From an uncultured Dermabacteraceae bacterium (GTDB lineage: Bacteria > Actinomycetota > Actinomycetes > Actinomycetales > Dermabacteraceae), in assembly GCA_946223075.1 (NCBI GenBank), contig CAMILZ010000001.1:233259-297258 (forward strand): DNA of 64,000 nucleotides, given 5' to 3'. A model generated the notes under the pieces. The model was not told the origin of the DNA, made no database searches, and worked only from the letters and a program-made list of their open reading frames with translations. The number at the start of each line of letters is the position of its first letter. The first letter of the stretch is position 1. Positions 42,056-51,633 of this stretch are shown piece by piece. The position numbers and the translations under genes are program-made.

Positions 42056-45028
42056 CTACTCGCCGAAGACGAGGCGCTCGGCGACTTGGCGCGAGTGGCG
42101 CGTGATTTTGAGGTATCTCTCCTCAATGGCGCGAGCATTGTCCAAGGGCTCACGCACGAGGGCGGCGATGGCGCGCAGGTCAACGAGGTCGGTGGGGAGT
42201 GCATCGGTTTCGCGGCCGCGCCAGAGGAACAGCGCGCGCCTGAGTTCCCACGCGAGCAGCCACGCTTGACGAAGGGCGTGGGAATCGGAGGGGCTCAGGT
42301 AGCCCGCGCGCTCGAGTGCGCCAAGGGCATCGAGGGTTCCGACGGTTCGTAGGCTCTCGTCGTCTCCCGCGTGTTCAAGAAGAAGCCGCTGCACGCACCA
42401 TTCAACGTCGGTCGTTCCACCGCGACCGAGTTTGAGGTGGTGACTCGGCCTCACGCCGCGCGGAAGCCGCTCCCCCTCGATGCGGGCTTTCATGCGCGCG
42501 AAGTCTCGACGCTCGCGCTCGTCCATCTCGCCGGGGCGATAGCGTTCACGATCCATGATCCGCGTGACCGCGACGCATAGCTCTTTCGGTCCGGCGACAC
42601 AGCGCGCGCGCAACAGCGCTTGGCGTTCCCACCTTTCAGCGTGATGCGCGTAGTAGTCATCGAAGCTCGCAAGGGGGCGCACGAGGGGGCCCGAGCGTCC
42701 CTCGGGCCGTAGGTCGGCGTTCACGCGCATGTCAATGCCGGAGGCCGGGGCGTTGAGGATTTTTTGTACGCGGGCGGCGATTCGCGTGGCTTCCTCAAGG
42801 TCGCCTTCGCACACAAACTGCACGTCGGCATCGGAAGAGTAGCCCATCTCCCCCGCACCGAATGATCCCATGGCCACGATGCAGAAGTTGACGCGTGTGT
42901 CGCGGCCCACGTGAGCCGCGGTGAAGGCGAGAATCGCCTCGGCAAGATCCGTAAGCGCACGTGCGAGCTCAGGGAGGTCGAGCAGCCCCGAGAGGTGCGC
43001 GAGGCAGATGCGGACGATTTCTCTCGCGCGCACGCCGCGCAGAGCTTCGATCACGTCGTCATCGGTAGCAGCGCGCCCGGCGATCGAGTCGAGTTCGGTC
43101 GTGATTTTCGCACGCGTGAGCGGTGTCAACTGGGCGTCGTTCGACAGCCAGCGCACTGTGCTCGGGTGTCGTTCCAGCTGCTCCCCCACGTACCGTGAGC
43201 TCGAGAGTATGTGCGTGAGGCGTTCGGCAGCCACCCCGGAGTCGCGGAGCATCCCCAGGAACCAGTGGGTTTCGCGTAGCTTCTCGGAAAGTCGGCGAAA
43301 GGCCAAGAGCCCGAGGTCGGGGTCGACGCCGCCCGCAAACCATTCGAGGAAGGCCGGAAGTAAGTGCTTTTGGATCGCGGAGGCGCGGCTGAGGCCTTTC
43401 GTGAGCGCCTCGATGTGCTGAAGTGCGCGCTTCGGGTCGCGGTAGCCGATCGCTTCGAGGCGGTCGCGCTGCGCCTCGGCGCCCAGGGAGATTTGCCCGT
43501 CGCTGAGGCGCGCAGAGGTCGCGAGAAGAGGCCGGTAGTAGATCTCTTCGTGGAGCTGGCGCACGCGCCGGCGCACGGTTTCAATGTCGCGTCGCAGGTG
43601 TTCGGGCCGCACACCGAGCGCCCGTGCGAGGCGGCGCTCATCGCGTTCGGCGGTGGGCAGCATGTGGGTACGTCGCAAACGCCACAGTTGGAGCCGATGT
43701 TCGCACACGCGGAGGAATCGGTAGGCCTCGGCAAGCTCAGCAGAATGCTCGCGGCCCACGTAGCCGCCGCGCGTGAGGGCCTCAAGCGCGGCGAGCGTCC
43801 CCGCTTCCCGAATGCTGTCGTCGGTGCGGCCGTGCACCATTTGGAGCAGCTGGACCGTGAATTCAATGTCGCGAAGTCCGCCGCGCCCGAGTTTGAGATC
43901 GCGCTCGGCGTCGGCGTGTGCAAGCACCCTCGCTCGCATCGCCCGGGTGTCGTCCACGAAGCCGTCTCGTTTCGAGGCCTGCCATACGAGGGGCGAGGCC
44001 ATCTTTTCGAATTGCGCGCCGAGTTCAGCATCGCCCGCGCACGCGCGGGCCTTGAGCAGGGCCTGAAACTCCCACGTGTGCGCCCACTTTCTGTAGTAGC
44101 GCGCGTAGGAGTCGAGCGTGCGAACCAGCTCCCCGTCGCGCCCCTCAGGGCGCAAATTCGCATCAACCTGCCACAGGCTGCCGTCGGCGGTGCGTTCTTC
44201 GCACTCGCGCGCCACTTCACGCGCAAGGGCGCTCCCCACGCCCGTCAGCTCCTCTTCGCTTACACCTTCAGCCGCGGCCTCGGCGACGTACATGACGTCA
44301 ACGTCCGAAACATAGTTGAGTTCACGCGCACCGGTCTTCCCCATCGCGATGATCGCGAGGCGCACTTTCTCGTGGCCTTCGGTGGCGGCGCGCGCAAGCG
44401 CGAGCGCACCTTCGAGGGCCGCATCAGCGAGGTCGCTCAGAAGCGCAGAGATCTCCCGCTGGTGTTCCGCGGGAGCGGGAGCGTGGACGTCGCGGGCGGC
44501 AATTTGGGCAAGCAGAAAATAGTAGGCGCGGCGAAAAGCATGGCGCGGCTCATCTCCCGCTTCAGCGACGGGGACCGCGACCCCGGGATCGCAGCCGACG
44601 GCGGCAAGCATCACCTCGCGAAATCTTTTTCGCGTGGGCCCGGCAAGCGTCGGACATCCAAGAATTTTTTCCAGCGCGCCCGGTTGCCGTGCAAGCGCAT
44701 CGCCCAGGGCCACCGAGCTTCCGAGCAGGAGCACGAGTGTGCGCCCGAGCCGCTCGTCCCGCACCACTCGGGCAAACTGCTGCGTCTCCCCGGCCTCGGC
44801 GGCAGCGCCGGCGAGACGTGTGAGACCGAGGAGTGCCTCATCGGGATCAGCCGCTGCCCCCATGGCGCGCACAAGCTGCGGGGGCACGCAAGAAAGCGCG
44901 TCGTCAGAAAGGAGTGCGGCGCTCTTCTCGGTGCGCACGAAGCCGAGGCGCGCAAGGTCAAAGTGGGTGAACTCGCCGCCGATGTCCCCTGACTGCAGCG
45001 CCTCGATCGCGCCGGTCTCAAGCCGCAT
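42056..45028 (-). CDS. glnE: bifunctional glutamine synthetase adenylyltransferase/adenylyl-removing enzyme
   Basis: The 990-residue enzyme adds and removes AMP on Tyr402 of GlnA according to nitrogen status. It has two nucleotidyltransferase domains: the N-terminal de-adenylylating domain with ELNYVSDVDVMYVAEAA (about residue 235) and the C-terminal adenylylating domain with MGYSSDADVQFVCEGD (about residue 730), separated by helical linkers. The ATG at 45028 has TGAGG upstream; the longer open frame before it overlaps the neighbouring gene. It is 8 bases from the upstream GlnA-like gene and so probably co-transcribed with it. Confidence 0.95.
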   Translation of the reverse strand: MRLETGAIEALQSGDIGGEFTHFDLARLGFVRTEKSAALLSDDALSCVPPQLVRAMGAAADPDEALLGLTRLAGAAAEAGETQQFARVVRDERLGRTLVLLLGSSVALGDALARQPGALEKILGCPTLAGPTRKRFREVMLAAVGCDPGVAVPVAEAGDEPRHAFRRAYYFLLAQIAARDVHAPAPAEHQREISALLSDLADAALEGALALARAATEGHEKVRLAIIAMGKTGARELNYVSDVDVMYVAEAAAEGVSEEELTGVGSALAREVARECEERTADGSLWQVDANLRPEGRDGELVRTLDSYARYYRKWAHTWEFQALLKARACAGDAELGAQFEKMASPLVWQASKRDGFVDDTRAMRARVLAHADAERDLKLGRGGLRDIEFTVQLLQMVHGRTDDSIREAGTLAALEALTRGGYVGREHSAELAEAYRFLRVCEHRLQLWRLRRTHMLPTAERDERRLARALGVRPEHLRRDIETVRRRVRQLHEEIYYRPLLATSARLSDGQISLGAEAQRDRLEAIGYRDPKRALQHIEALTKGLSRASAIQKHLLPAFLEWFAGGVDPDLGLLAFRRLSEKLRETHWFLGMLRDSGVAAERLTHILSSSRYVGEQLERHPSTVRWLSNDAQLTPLTRAKITTELDSIAGRAATDDDVIEALRGVRAREIVRICLAHLSGLLDLPELARALTDLAEAILAFTAAHVGRDTRVNFCIVAMGSFGAGEMGYSSDADVQFVCEGDLEEATRIAARVQKILNAPASGIDMRVNADLRPEGRSGPLVRPLASFDDYYAHHAERWERQALLRARCVAGPKELCVAVTRIMDRERYRPGEMDERERRDFARMKARIEGERLPRGVRPSHHLKLGRGGTTDVEWCVQRLLLEHAGDDESLRTVGTLDALGALERAGYLSPSDSHALRQAWLLAWELRRALFLWRGRETDALPTDLVDLRAIAALVREPLDNARAIEERYLKITRHSRQVAERLVFGE

Positions 45029-45036
45029 GCTGTGCC

Positions 45037-46368
45037 TCAGATGTCGAACGTCGTGCGGAGTTCGGCATCGGTCACCTGGCGGCGATAGCCCTCCCACTCA
45101 CGTCGCTTGTCGCGGAGAATGTATTCGAAGACCTGTTCGCCGAGAATCTCCGCCATAAGCTCGGAGTTTTCGAAACTCTCAAGTGCCCGTACGAGGTCAG
45201 AGGGAAGCGGCTTGATGCCCATGGCCTTTCGTTCACGCTCCGTGAGCTCCCACACCGTGTCTTCTGCGCCTTCGGGAAGCGGGTACTGCTCCTCGATGCC
45301 CTTGAGGCCTGCGCCAAGCAGTGCCGCGAACGCAAGATACGGGTTCGCCGCGGAGTCGAGACCGCGAAACTCGACGCGCGAGCTCGTGCCTTTTGTCGGC
45401 TTATGGAACGGGACACGCACGAGGGCGCTTCGATTGTTGTGGCCCCACACGATATAGCTCGGTGCCTCTTGCTCACCCCAGAGTCGCTTGTAGGAGTTCA
45501 CGAACTGGTTCGTGAGAATCGAATACTCGCCGGCGTGGGCGAGAAGCCCCGCGATGAAGTGGCGAGCCGTGCGCGAAAGCCCGTACTCGGCACCCGGTTC
45601 GTGGAAGATGTTCGTGCCGTTCTGAAAGAGAGAGAGGTGGGTGTGCATGCCGTTGCCGGGATGCTCGATCATGGGTTTTGGCATGAAACTCGCGAACTTG
45701 CCCTCAGCAAGAGCGATCCCCTTGACGACGGCGCGCAGCGTTAGAAGGTTATCGGCGGTCGTCAGCGCATCCGCGTATCGAAGGTCGATTTCGTTTTGCC
45801 CCGGGCCACCCTCGTGATGGGAGTACTCGACATGAATATTCATGCGTTCGAGTTCCTGCATCGCTTCACGACGGAAACGGCTGCCGTCCTCCCGCTGCAC
45901 GTAATCGAAGTAACCACCTTGATCGACGGGCTCGAGAGGCACGCCCTGCTCGTAGCGGCGATCAAAAAGGTAGAACTCGACCTCGGGATGCGTGAGGAAT
46001 TCAAGCCCCTTGGCCTCGGCACGCGCGAGGGCGTCGCGAAGAACGCGGCGCGGGTCCGAAGCTGCCGGTTCGGAATCGGGCGTGAAGACGTCGCAGATCA
46101 TGACCCCGGTCTCGCCGCCGCGCGGGGCGCCCATGACGCGGAACGTCGAGGGGTCGGGGCGAAGGAGCATGTCCGATTCGTACGAGCGCGTAAGCCCTTC
46201 GATTGCGCTTCCATCGATTCCAATGCCCTCATCAAAGGCCTTTTCGAGATCGTGCGGCGAGATCACCACTGATTTAAGGCGTCCCACAACATCGCTGAAC
46301 CACAGGCGGATGTAGTCAATCCCCTGTTCTTCGACCTGCCTGAGCACTGAGTCCTGGTGGCGTTCCAT
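45037..46368 (-). CDS. glnA2: second glutamine synthetase (GlnA2-type)
   Basis: A 443-residue glutamine synthetase family protein. Catalytic motifs are present: DGSAIEGLTRSYESDMLL, the metal site HPEVEFYLFDRRY and NGMHTHLSLFQNG. It lacks the Tyr-containing DLYELPPEE loop of GlnA, having WELTERERKAMGIKPLP instead, so it should not be adenylylated. Actinobacteria typically carry such a GlnA2 upstream of glnE. The ATG has no ribosome site and is preceded by CACAAT six bases away, so the message may be leaderless. It may make glutamine at a lower rate or act on another amine. Confidence 0.92.
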   Translation of the reverse strand: MERHQDSVLRQVEEQGIDYIRLWFSDVVGRLKSVVISPHDLEKAFDEGIGIDGSAIEGLTRSYESDMLLRPDPSTFRVMGAPRGGETGVMICDVFTPDSEPAASDPRRVLRDALARAEAKGLEFLTHPEVEFYLFDRRYEQGVPLEPVDQGGYFDYVQREDGSRFRREAMQELERMNIHVEYSHHEGGPGQNEIDLRYADALTTADNLLTLRAVVKGIALAEGKFASFMPKPMIEHPGNGMHTHLSLFQNGTNIFHEPGAEYGLSRTARHFIAGLLAHAGEYSILTNQFVNSYKRLWGEQEAPSYIVWGHNNRSALVRVPFHKPTKGTSSRVEFRGLDSAANPYLAFAALLGAGLKGIEEQYPLPEGAEDTVWELTERERKAMGIKPLPSDLVRALESFENSELMAEILGEQVFEYILRDKRREWEGYRRQVTDAELRTTFDI

Positions 46369-46471
46369 ACATCAATTGTGCCCCACGCCAACCGTAGCGC
46401 TGAAGTCCCGCGGGAGGCCGGATACGCTGAGGGCGCACGCGTCGCACCCGACACGCACGAAAGGATTTCCC

Positions 46472-47284
46472 GTGAGCGAGAGCAGAGCCCCGCGCAAGGT
46501 CCGCACCCATACTCTTCGCGACTTCAAAAACGAAGGGCGTGCGATCACGATGCTCACGAGCTACGACACGTTCAGCGCCCGCATCTTCGATGAAGCCGGA
46601 ATCGATGTGCTCCTCGTAGGCGATTCGGCGGGCAACACCGTGCTCGGGTACGACTCAACCGTGTACACGAAGCACGAGGACATCGTGCGTTTCACGGGAG
46701 CCGTAGCCCGCTCATGCGAGCGCCCGCTCGTGCTCGCTGATCTCGCTTTTGGCACCTATCAGGCGAGCGTGGAGGACGCGGTACGCCACGGGGTTGAGCT
46801 CATGCAAGCAGGCGCGCACGCGGTCAAGCTCGAGGGCGGACGGGAAATCTTGCCGCAGGTCGAGGCGCTCGTGCGCGCCGGAATCCCCGTGTGCGGGCAC
46901 CTCGGGTTTACGCCGCAGTCGGTCAATCAGCTCGGCGGGTTCAAGGTGCAGGGGCGCGGGGAGAAGGCCGATGCTCTCCTTGCCGACGCGATTGCCCTGC
47001 AAAATGCCGGTGCCTTCGCGATCGTTCTCGAGCTCGTGCCGGCTCCGCTCGCGGCGCGCGTGACGGAAGCGCTCGATGTGCCCACGATCGGTATCGGCGC
47101 GGGCCCCGAGTGCGATGGGCAGGTGCTCGTGTGGCAGGACATGGCCGGGCTCAGCGGCTTTGCACCGCGCTTCGTGAAGGCCTTCGCCGATCTCCGCTCG
47201 GATCTTTCACGAGCGGCGCGCGAATACGGCGATGCCGTTCGCGCGAAGGAGTTTCCCGCTCCGGAGCACACATTCGAAAAGTAG
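46472..47284 (+). CDS. panB: 3-methyl-2-oxobutanoate hydroxymethyltransferase
   Basis: First committed step of pantothenate (vitamin B5) synthesis: adds a hydroxymethyl group to ketoisovalerate. The 270-residue TIM barrel has ITMLTSYDTFSARIFDEAGI, LLVGDSAGNTVLGYDSTV (Mg-binding Asp), AVKLEGG and GIGAGPECDGQVLVWQDMAG. The GTG at 46472 has AAAGGA six bases upstream; the earlier ATG gives an atypical extension. It is divergent from the glnA2 gene. panC is not in the window. Confidence 0.95.
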   Translation: MSESRAPRKVRTHTLRDFKNEGRAITMLTSYDTFSARIFDEAGIDVLLVGDSAGNTVLGYDSTVYTKHEDIVRFTGAVARSCERPLVLADLAFGTYQASVEDAVRHGVELMQAGAHAVKLEGGREILPQVEALVRAGIPVCGHLGFTPQSVNQLGGFKVQGRGEKADALLADAIALQNAGAFAIVLELVPAPLAARVTEALDVPTIGIGAGPECDGQVLVWQDMAGLSGFAPRFVKAFADLRSDLSRAAREYGDAVRAKEFPAPEHTFEK

Positions 47285-47325
47285 CGTCCGCAGCGGGCCC
47301 GAGTGGCGTGCTGTGACCGCGGCCC

Positions 47326-47553
47326 TTAGGACTCGCCGCCTTCGCATTCGTCGCTCTCGGTGTCCTCGTCGTCCTTGTAGTACTCGTTCCACTGTTCGGT
47401 GGCGTCGTCCCACTGTTCGTTGCGCTCGTCGGCGTTTTCGAGCGCATGCTGCGCTTCTTCGCGCGTGGCATAGGGACCCATGAGTTCGATCGCGGGGCTC
47501 TGATTGCCCTCTTCGATCTGCTTCGTTTTGGTGTTGTAATAGAACTCGCTCAC
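47326..47553 (-). CDS. small SPOR-like protein, unknown function
   Basis: A 75-residue acidic protein that begins MSEFYYNTKTKQIEEGNQSP and contains LMGPYATREEAQHALENADE, followed by an Asp/Glu-rich end. Its N-terminal half resembles a SPOR-type repeat. Short proteins of this pattern are found upstream of map in other actinobacteria, and here map starts 53 bases away on the opposite strand. The function is unknown. A stop codon TAA is at 47326. Confidence 0.75.
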   Translation of the reverse strand: MSEFYYNTKTKQIEEGNQSPAIELMGPYATREEAQHALENADERNEQWDDATEQWNEYYKDDEDTESDECEGGES

Positions 47554-47605
47554 GGCGCGGCCTTTCGTTATTCGTTATCCAGAAGAACCTGCAAGACTGG
47601 TAGTC

Positions 47606-48511
47606 ATGACTGTAGACCAATGGCTTCGCCCCGAAAACCGCGCCGTGCTCGAGCCCGGCGTCATAAGCCCGCTCCGTCAGGTTCCCGCCGCCATTGAGCG
47701 CCCGGAGTACGCGTTCAAAGATGAAGCGAAATCAGATAACTGCGGCCCATACGTGCAAACGCCCGACGTGATTGAACGCGTCCGACGCGCATCGAAGATC
47801 GCGGCTATCGCCCTCCGCGAGGCCGGCAAAGCCGCGAAGCCGGGTGTCACGACCGACGAGATCGATGCGCTCGTGCACGAGATCATTCTCGACCACGGCG
47901 CCTACCCCTCCACGCTCGGCTACCTGAGCTTCCCGAAATCGTGCTGCACGAGCCTCAATGAGGTCGTGTGCCACGGCATTCCCGATTCGACCGTCATGGA
48001 GGAAGGGGACATCGTGAATGTGGATGTGACCGCCTACCTCGACGGCGTTCACGGTGACACGAACGCAACGTTCCCCATCGGTGAGATCGCACCCGAGGCC
48101 ACGGAGCTCATCGAGCGGACCGAAGCGGCGATGTTCCGGGGAATCCGCGCCGCGAAGGTTGGCCGCGAGGTCAATGTCGTGGGTCGTGTCATCGAGAAGT
48201 ACGTGGGGCGTTTCGGCTACGACTCGGTTCGTGACTTCACTGGCCACGGCGTTGCCGAGGGCTTCCACAACGGGCTCATTATCCCCCACTACGATTCGGC
48301 ACCCCACCACGACGACATCATTGAGCCAAACATGATTTTCACCGTCGAACCCATGGTCACGCTCGGTGCTCGAGAGTGGGATCAATGGGATGACGGCTGG
48401 ACCATTACGACCCGCGACAAGGGCTACACGGCGCAGTTCGAGCACACCTTCCTCATCACGGAGGACGGCTACGAGACCCTCACCGATCCAGACGCAAAAA
48501 TTTCGGCGTAA
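47606..48511 (+). CDS. map: methionine aminopeptidase, type Ic (MetAP1 with N-terminal extension)
   Basis: Removes the initiator methionine from new proteins. The 301-residue protein has a 40-residue N-terminal extension (LEPGVISPLRQVPAAIERPE) typical of actinobacterial MapB, then the pita-bread fold with the metal ligands in VNVDVTAYLDGVHGDTNATF (two Asp), GHGVAEGFHNG (His) and the two Glu in FTVEPMVTLG and FEHTFLITEDG. The extension carries the SH3-binding PxxP-like pattern SPLRQVPAAI noted in this class. Confidence 0.95.
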   Translation: MTVDQWLRPENRAVLEPGVISPLRQVPAAIERPEYAFKDEAKSDNCGPYVQTPDVIERVRRASKIAAIALREAGKAAKPGVTTDEIDALVHEIILDHGAYPSTLGYLSFPKSCCTSLNEVVCHGIPDSTVMEEGDIVNVDVTAYLDGVHGDTNATFPIGEIAPEATELIERTEAAMFRGIRAAKVGREVNVVGRVIEKYVGRFGYDSVRDFTGHGVAEGFHNGLIIPHYDSAPHHDDIIEPNMIFTVEPMVTLGAREWDQWDDGWTITTRDKGYTAQFEHTFLITEDGYETLTDPDAKISA

Positions 48512-48551
48512 AATAAACGAGATTGTCACTCGCAAGGAGAAGCATTTCACC

Positions 48552-49403
48552 ATGGCCAAGGAAGCATTCGGAATCGATATCGGCGGTAGCGGCATCAAGG
48601 GTGCGCCCGTCAACCTGAAAAAGGGCGAGCTCGCCGCGAAGCGCGTGCGTATCCCCACGCCGCAACCGGCAACCCCCAAGGCGGTCGCAAAGACCGTCAA
48701 GGAGCTCATCGATTCGTTTGATGTTCCTTCCGATATGCCCGTGGGTGTCACGTTCCCCGCGATCATTCAGCACGGCGTCGCAAAGTCGGCCGCAAACGTG
48801 GATGATTCGTGGATCGGCGTGAACGTTGACGAACTGCTCTCGGAGACCACGGGTCATTCGGTGTTCGTGGTCAATGACGCCGATGCTGCCGGCATCGCCG
48901 AGATGGAGTTCGGCGCCGGTAAGGACAAGTCCGGCCTCGTCATCATGACGACACTCGGCACGGGCATCGGCTCGGCCATGTTCATCGACGGCAAGCTTGT
49001 TCCTAACTCGGAGCTCGGCCACCTCAAGTACGAGGGCAAGAGCATCGAGAAGTTTGCCGCAAGCTCAGTCTTCGAGCAGCTCGGCATCAGCTATGAGGAG
49101 TGGGCGAAGGAACGCCTCCAGGTGTTCTACTCGCACGTCGAGTTCCTCTTCTCCCCCGATCTCTTCATCGTGGGCGGCGGCGTGTCGAAGGACTCGAAGA
49201 AGTTCATGCACTTCCTCGACCTCCACACCGAAATCGTGCCCGCAAAGCTTCGCAATGAGGCAGGCATCATTGGTGCCGCGGCTCTTGCCCACGCCGAGCG
49301 CAAGCTCGAGGTGAAGAAAGACAAGGGCGAGAAGAAAGCCAAGAAAGACAAGAAGAACACGTCGGCCGCAGAGCTCGCTGCCGAGTCGGTCGAAGAGGCC
49401 TGA
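48552..49403 (+). CDS. ppgK: polyphosphate glucokinase
   Basis: Phosphorylates glucose using polyphosphate or ATP. The 283-residue ROK-family protein has the phosphate-binding GIDIGGSGIKGAPVNLKKG at the N-terminus, the catalytic Asp in VFVVNDADAAGIAEMEFG and the second phosphate loop TTLGTGIGSAMFIDG. The last 30 residues are very rich in Lys/Glu (KKDKGEKKAKKDKKN). The ATG at 48552 has AAGGAG 12 bases upstream, a bit far. It follows map by 40 bases, probably in the same unit. Confidence 0.93.
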   Translation: MAKEAFGIDIGGSGIKGAPVNLKKGELAAKRVRIPTPQPATPKAVAKTVKELIDSFDVPSDMPVGVTFPAIIQHGVAKSAANVDDSWIGVNVDELLSETTGHSVFVVNDADAAGIAEMEFGAGKDKSGLVIMTTLGTGIGSAMFIDGKLVPNSELGHLKYEGKSIEKFAASSVFEQLGISYEEWAKERLQVFYSHVEFLFSPDLFIVGGGVSKDSKKFMHFLDLHTEIVPAKLRNEAGIIGAAALAHAERKLEVKKDKGEKKAKKDKKNTSAAELAAESVEEA

Positions 49404-49427
49404 TCTAAGGGGAGGCGCCAAGGGCGC

Positions 49428-49766
49428 GGACCAGCCAGCCTATAAGCCGGGTTCTGTTTCGACAGTCATCTATCTAGGATCACCGTTGCCGGTGACCTCG
49501 AGCGGCCTACCCGGAGACTTGGCCTGGCAGCCTTGACGCCTCCTACATGACCTTGCTCCCGGTGGGGTTTACCGTGCCGGCACCATCACTGGTGCCGCGG
49601 TGGTCTCTTACACCACCCTTTCACCCTTACCTGCTTCAGCAGGCGGTTTGCTTTCTGTGGCACTGGCCCGCGGATCACTCCGGGTGGGTGTTACCCACCA
49701 CCGTGCCAGGGGGAGCCCGGACTTTCCTCGAAGCTTCGCCTCGCGACTGTCCAGCTGACTGGTCCA
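49428..49766 (-). ncRNA. rnpB: RNase P RNA, bacterial type A
   Basis: The minus strand reads GGACCAGTCAGC at its 5' end, which pairs with GCTGGCTGGTCC at the 3' end as helix P1. Inside, conserved core sequences occur: GAGGAAAGTCCGGGCTCC near the 5' part, GGGTAACACCC, GGTAAACCCCA and the 3' signature GAACCCGGCTTATAGG. The 339-base length is normal. It cleaves the 5' leaders of precursor tRNAs. The ends are set from P1 and may be off by a few bases. Confidence 0.93.
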
Positions 49767-49812
49767 GCCCACAACTCTACTCCACTGCCCCGCCGTGAGG
49801 AGCGCGAGCGAG

Positions 49813-50583
49813 ATGTTAATCCTCTTACCACCATCGGAAACCAAAACGCGCCCGACCGCTCCGGATGCACCGACCTTCGACGTTTCTTCGCTGGCGTTTC
49901 CCGAGCTCAATGCGGCTCGCAGGGAGATGATCGCAGCGGCGGGGCGGACGGCCAACGGTGATGCGGCGATGAGTATGCTCAAGATCCCGGGGTCACAGCC
50001 GGAGCTACGCGAGCGCATGGCATGCCTCCAACGTGAACCCGTGGCAGCGCCGCTCGAGGTGTACTCGGGAGTGCTTTTTGATGCGCTCGGGAAGCCCGCT
50101 TTGTCCGACGGTTGCCGGCTCCTCGTCGCCTCCGCACTTCTCGGCCTTGTCGACTGCCGGGCGGATCTCATTCCTGCCTACAGGCTTTCGGCGGGAAGCG
50201 AAGTCGATGGCCTTGGAAAGGTCGCACCGTGGTGGAAGCCACACCTCACGAGCATCGCCCGCGACATCGAGCGAAGCGGTGAGGTCGTTGTTGATTGTCG
50301 CTCTGGCGCGTATCGCACGATGATGCCGCTCAAGGGCTCCCAGGTGCTCGAGGTCTCCCCCGTGGCGGTGCGCGACGGTAAGCGACGCGTGATTAGCCAT
50401 GATGCGAAGCGTTACCGGGGGCTCGTGGCTCGTGCCCTCGGCGAGGCGAGTGCTCCCGCTGAGACCGCCCGTGATGTGCTCGCCATCCTCGAAGAATCGC
50501 TCGGGGACTCCCTCGGCTTTGAACTCACCTCGGGGAAGTCCCGTTCGGTCCTCACCGTGATCGACGATTGGGAACGCCGCTAG
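49813..50583 (+). CDS. yaaA: peroxide stress protein YaaA
   Basis: A 256-residue protein with the family start MLILLPPSETK and the segments SGVLFDALG, RLLVASALLGLVDCRADLIP, VVDCRSGAYRTMMPLKGSQV and VISHDAKRYRGLVARALGEA. In E. coli YaaA lowers free intracellular iron during peroxide stress. The start at 49813 is chosen by homology and a GAGGAG about 10 bases upstream; the six preceding codons overlap the RNase P RNA promoter region. It is convergent with the S66 peptidase gene. Confidence 0.9.
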   Translation: MLILLPPSETKTRPTAPDAPTFDVSSLAFPELNAARREMIAAAGRTANGDAAMSMLKIPGSQPELRERMACLQREPVAAPLEVYSGVLFDALGKPALSDGCRLLVASALLGLVDCRADLIPAYRLSAGSEVDGLGKVAPWWKPHLTSIARDIERSGEVVVDCRSGAYRTMMPLKGSQVLEVSPVAVRDGKRRVISHDAKRYRGLVARALGEASAPAETARDVLAILEESLGDSLGFELTSGKSRSVLTVIDDWERR

Positions 50584-50586
50584 GCC

Positions 50587-51633
50587 CTACGAGCCGTAGT
50601 GGCCGGTAATTTCCTTGCGCGCGGTGTCGAGCGTGATCTCGCCGCCATAGGGGATCACGTACTGGGGGCGAGTGTGGCCAAACGGAAGGCCGAAACACAC
50701 GGGCATGTCGGGGGCGTAGCGTGTGAGTTCGGCGAGCACATAGTCACGTTGGGCCGCGCGGCGGGCCGCGCGCACATTCTCAGGTGCGGGATTTTCGCGA
50801 TCGTCAACGACAGGTCGAGCCACGAGTACGCCTGCGGCAGCCTCGAGGTAGCCCCTCTCCCCCATGCCACGGATCCAGCGGCCCACGATATCGGCGGGAG
50901 GAAGAAATTCTGAGGTTTCGAAAATGAGAATTGCGTCTTCGAGATCTGCCGGGGCGGGCAGCCGATTGGCCCACGCGAGCTGGTCGAGTACCTCGAGGCA
51001 GCCACCCCACGTGCGGCCACGCACTCGGGTCTTTCGGCCGTAAAACTCGAACGGAACCGCCGCTTCACGAGGGGAGGCTTCCGTGAGGGCACGCTCCTCA
51101 CTCCAGTCGTACCCGTAGTCTTGGCTATCCGCCGGGAGCGCATACGTCATATCCCCCGTGCCCGTGAGCGCCGCGCGAAGTGAGGTGACGTGTTCGGAAT
51201 CCACCGTCGGACCGCTTCCAAGGTGCACCATGGTCGAGCCGCCATAGAAGCTTGCAAGCCCGTGCGCGAAAAGCCACGAGTGGAGATTGGTGTTATCGCT
51301 ATAGCCGATGAAGGGTTTTGGATCGGCGAGAGGAAGATCCGGATCGAGGTAACGGAGAATCCGTATCTGGTCGTCACCCCCGATCGTCGACATGAGGGCG
51401 CGAATCTCGGGATCGGCGAGGGCCGCGTTCACGTCGCGTGCACGTTCCTCGGGGCTCGCGCCGAGCGCGCGAGTCGTGGGGTACTCAACGACTTCGACAT
51501 GGAAGAGCTCTTCGAGCCTGCGCATGGCCTGCTCGTGGATGGCCGGGAAATACGCGGGCGCGGCCCACGCGGGCGAGAGCACGGCGACCTTGTCGCCCTC
51601 GCGGACGGGCACCGGTTTGACGAGAGGTTTCAT
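50587..51633 (-). CDS. S66 family LD-carboxypeptidase/MccF-like peptidase
   Basis: A 348-residue serine peptidase of family S66. The nucleophile is in FIGYSDNTNLHSWLF (Ser about residue 110) and the Glu/His of the Ser-Glu-His triad are expected in ILIFETSEFLPPADIVGRW and CFGLPFGHTRPQYVIPYG. The family comprises LD-carboxypeptidases that trim peptidoglycan and MccF, which gives immunity to microcin C; the motif FETSEF and the overall length lean to the MccF-like branch. The ATG overlaps the stop of the Nif3-like gene by 4 bases (ATGA). Confidence 0.85.
   Translation of the reverse strand: MKPLVKPVPVREGDKVAVLSPAWAAPAYFPAIHEQAMRRLEELFHVEVVEYPTTRALGASPEERARDVNAALADPEIRALMSTIGGDDQIRILRYLDPDLPLADPKPFIGYSDNTNLHSWLFAHGLASFYGGSTMVHLGSGPTVDSEHVTSLRAALTGTGDMTYALPADSQDYGYDWSEERALTEASPREAAVPFEFYGRKTRVRGRTWGGCLEVLDQLAWANRLPAPADLEDAILIFETSEFLPPADIVGRWIRGMGERGYLEAAAGVLVARPVVDDRENPAPENVRAARRAAQRDYVLAELTRYAPDMPVCFGLPFGHTRPQYVIPYGGEITLDTARKEITGHYGS

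Noticed and set aside
43364..44992. 542-codon open frame on the plus strand
   Set aside because: Antisense shadow of glnE, which has both nucleotidyltransferase motifs.
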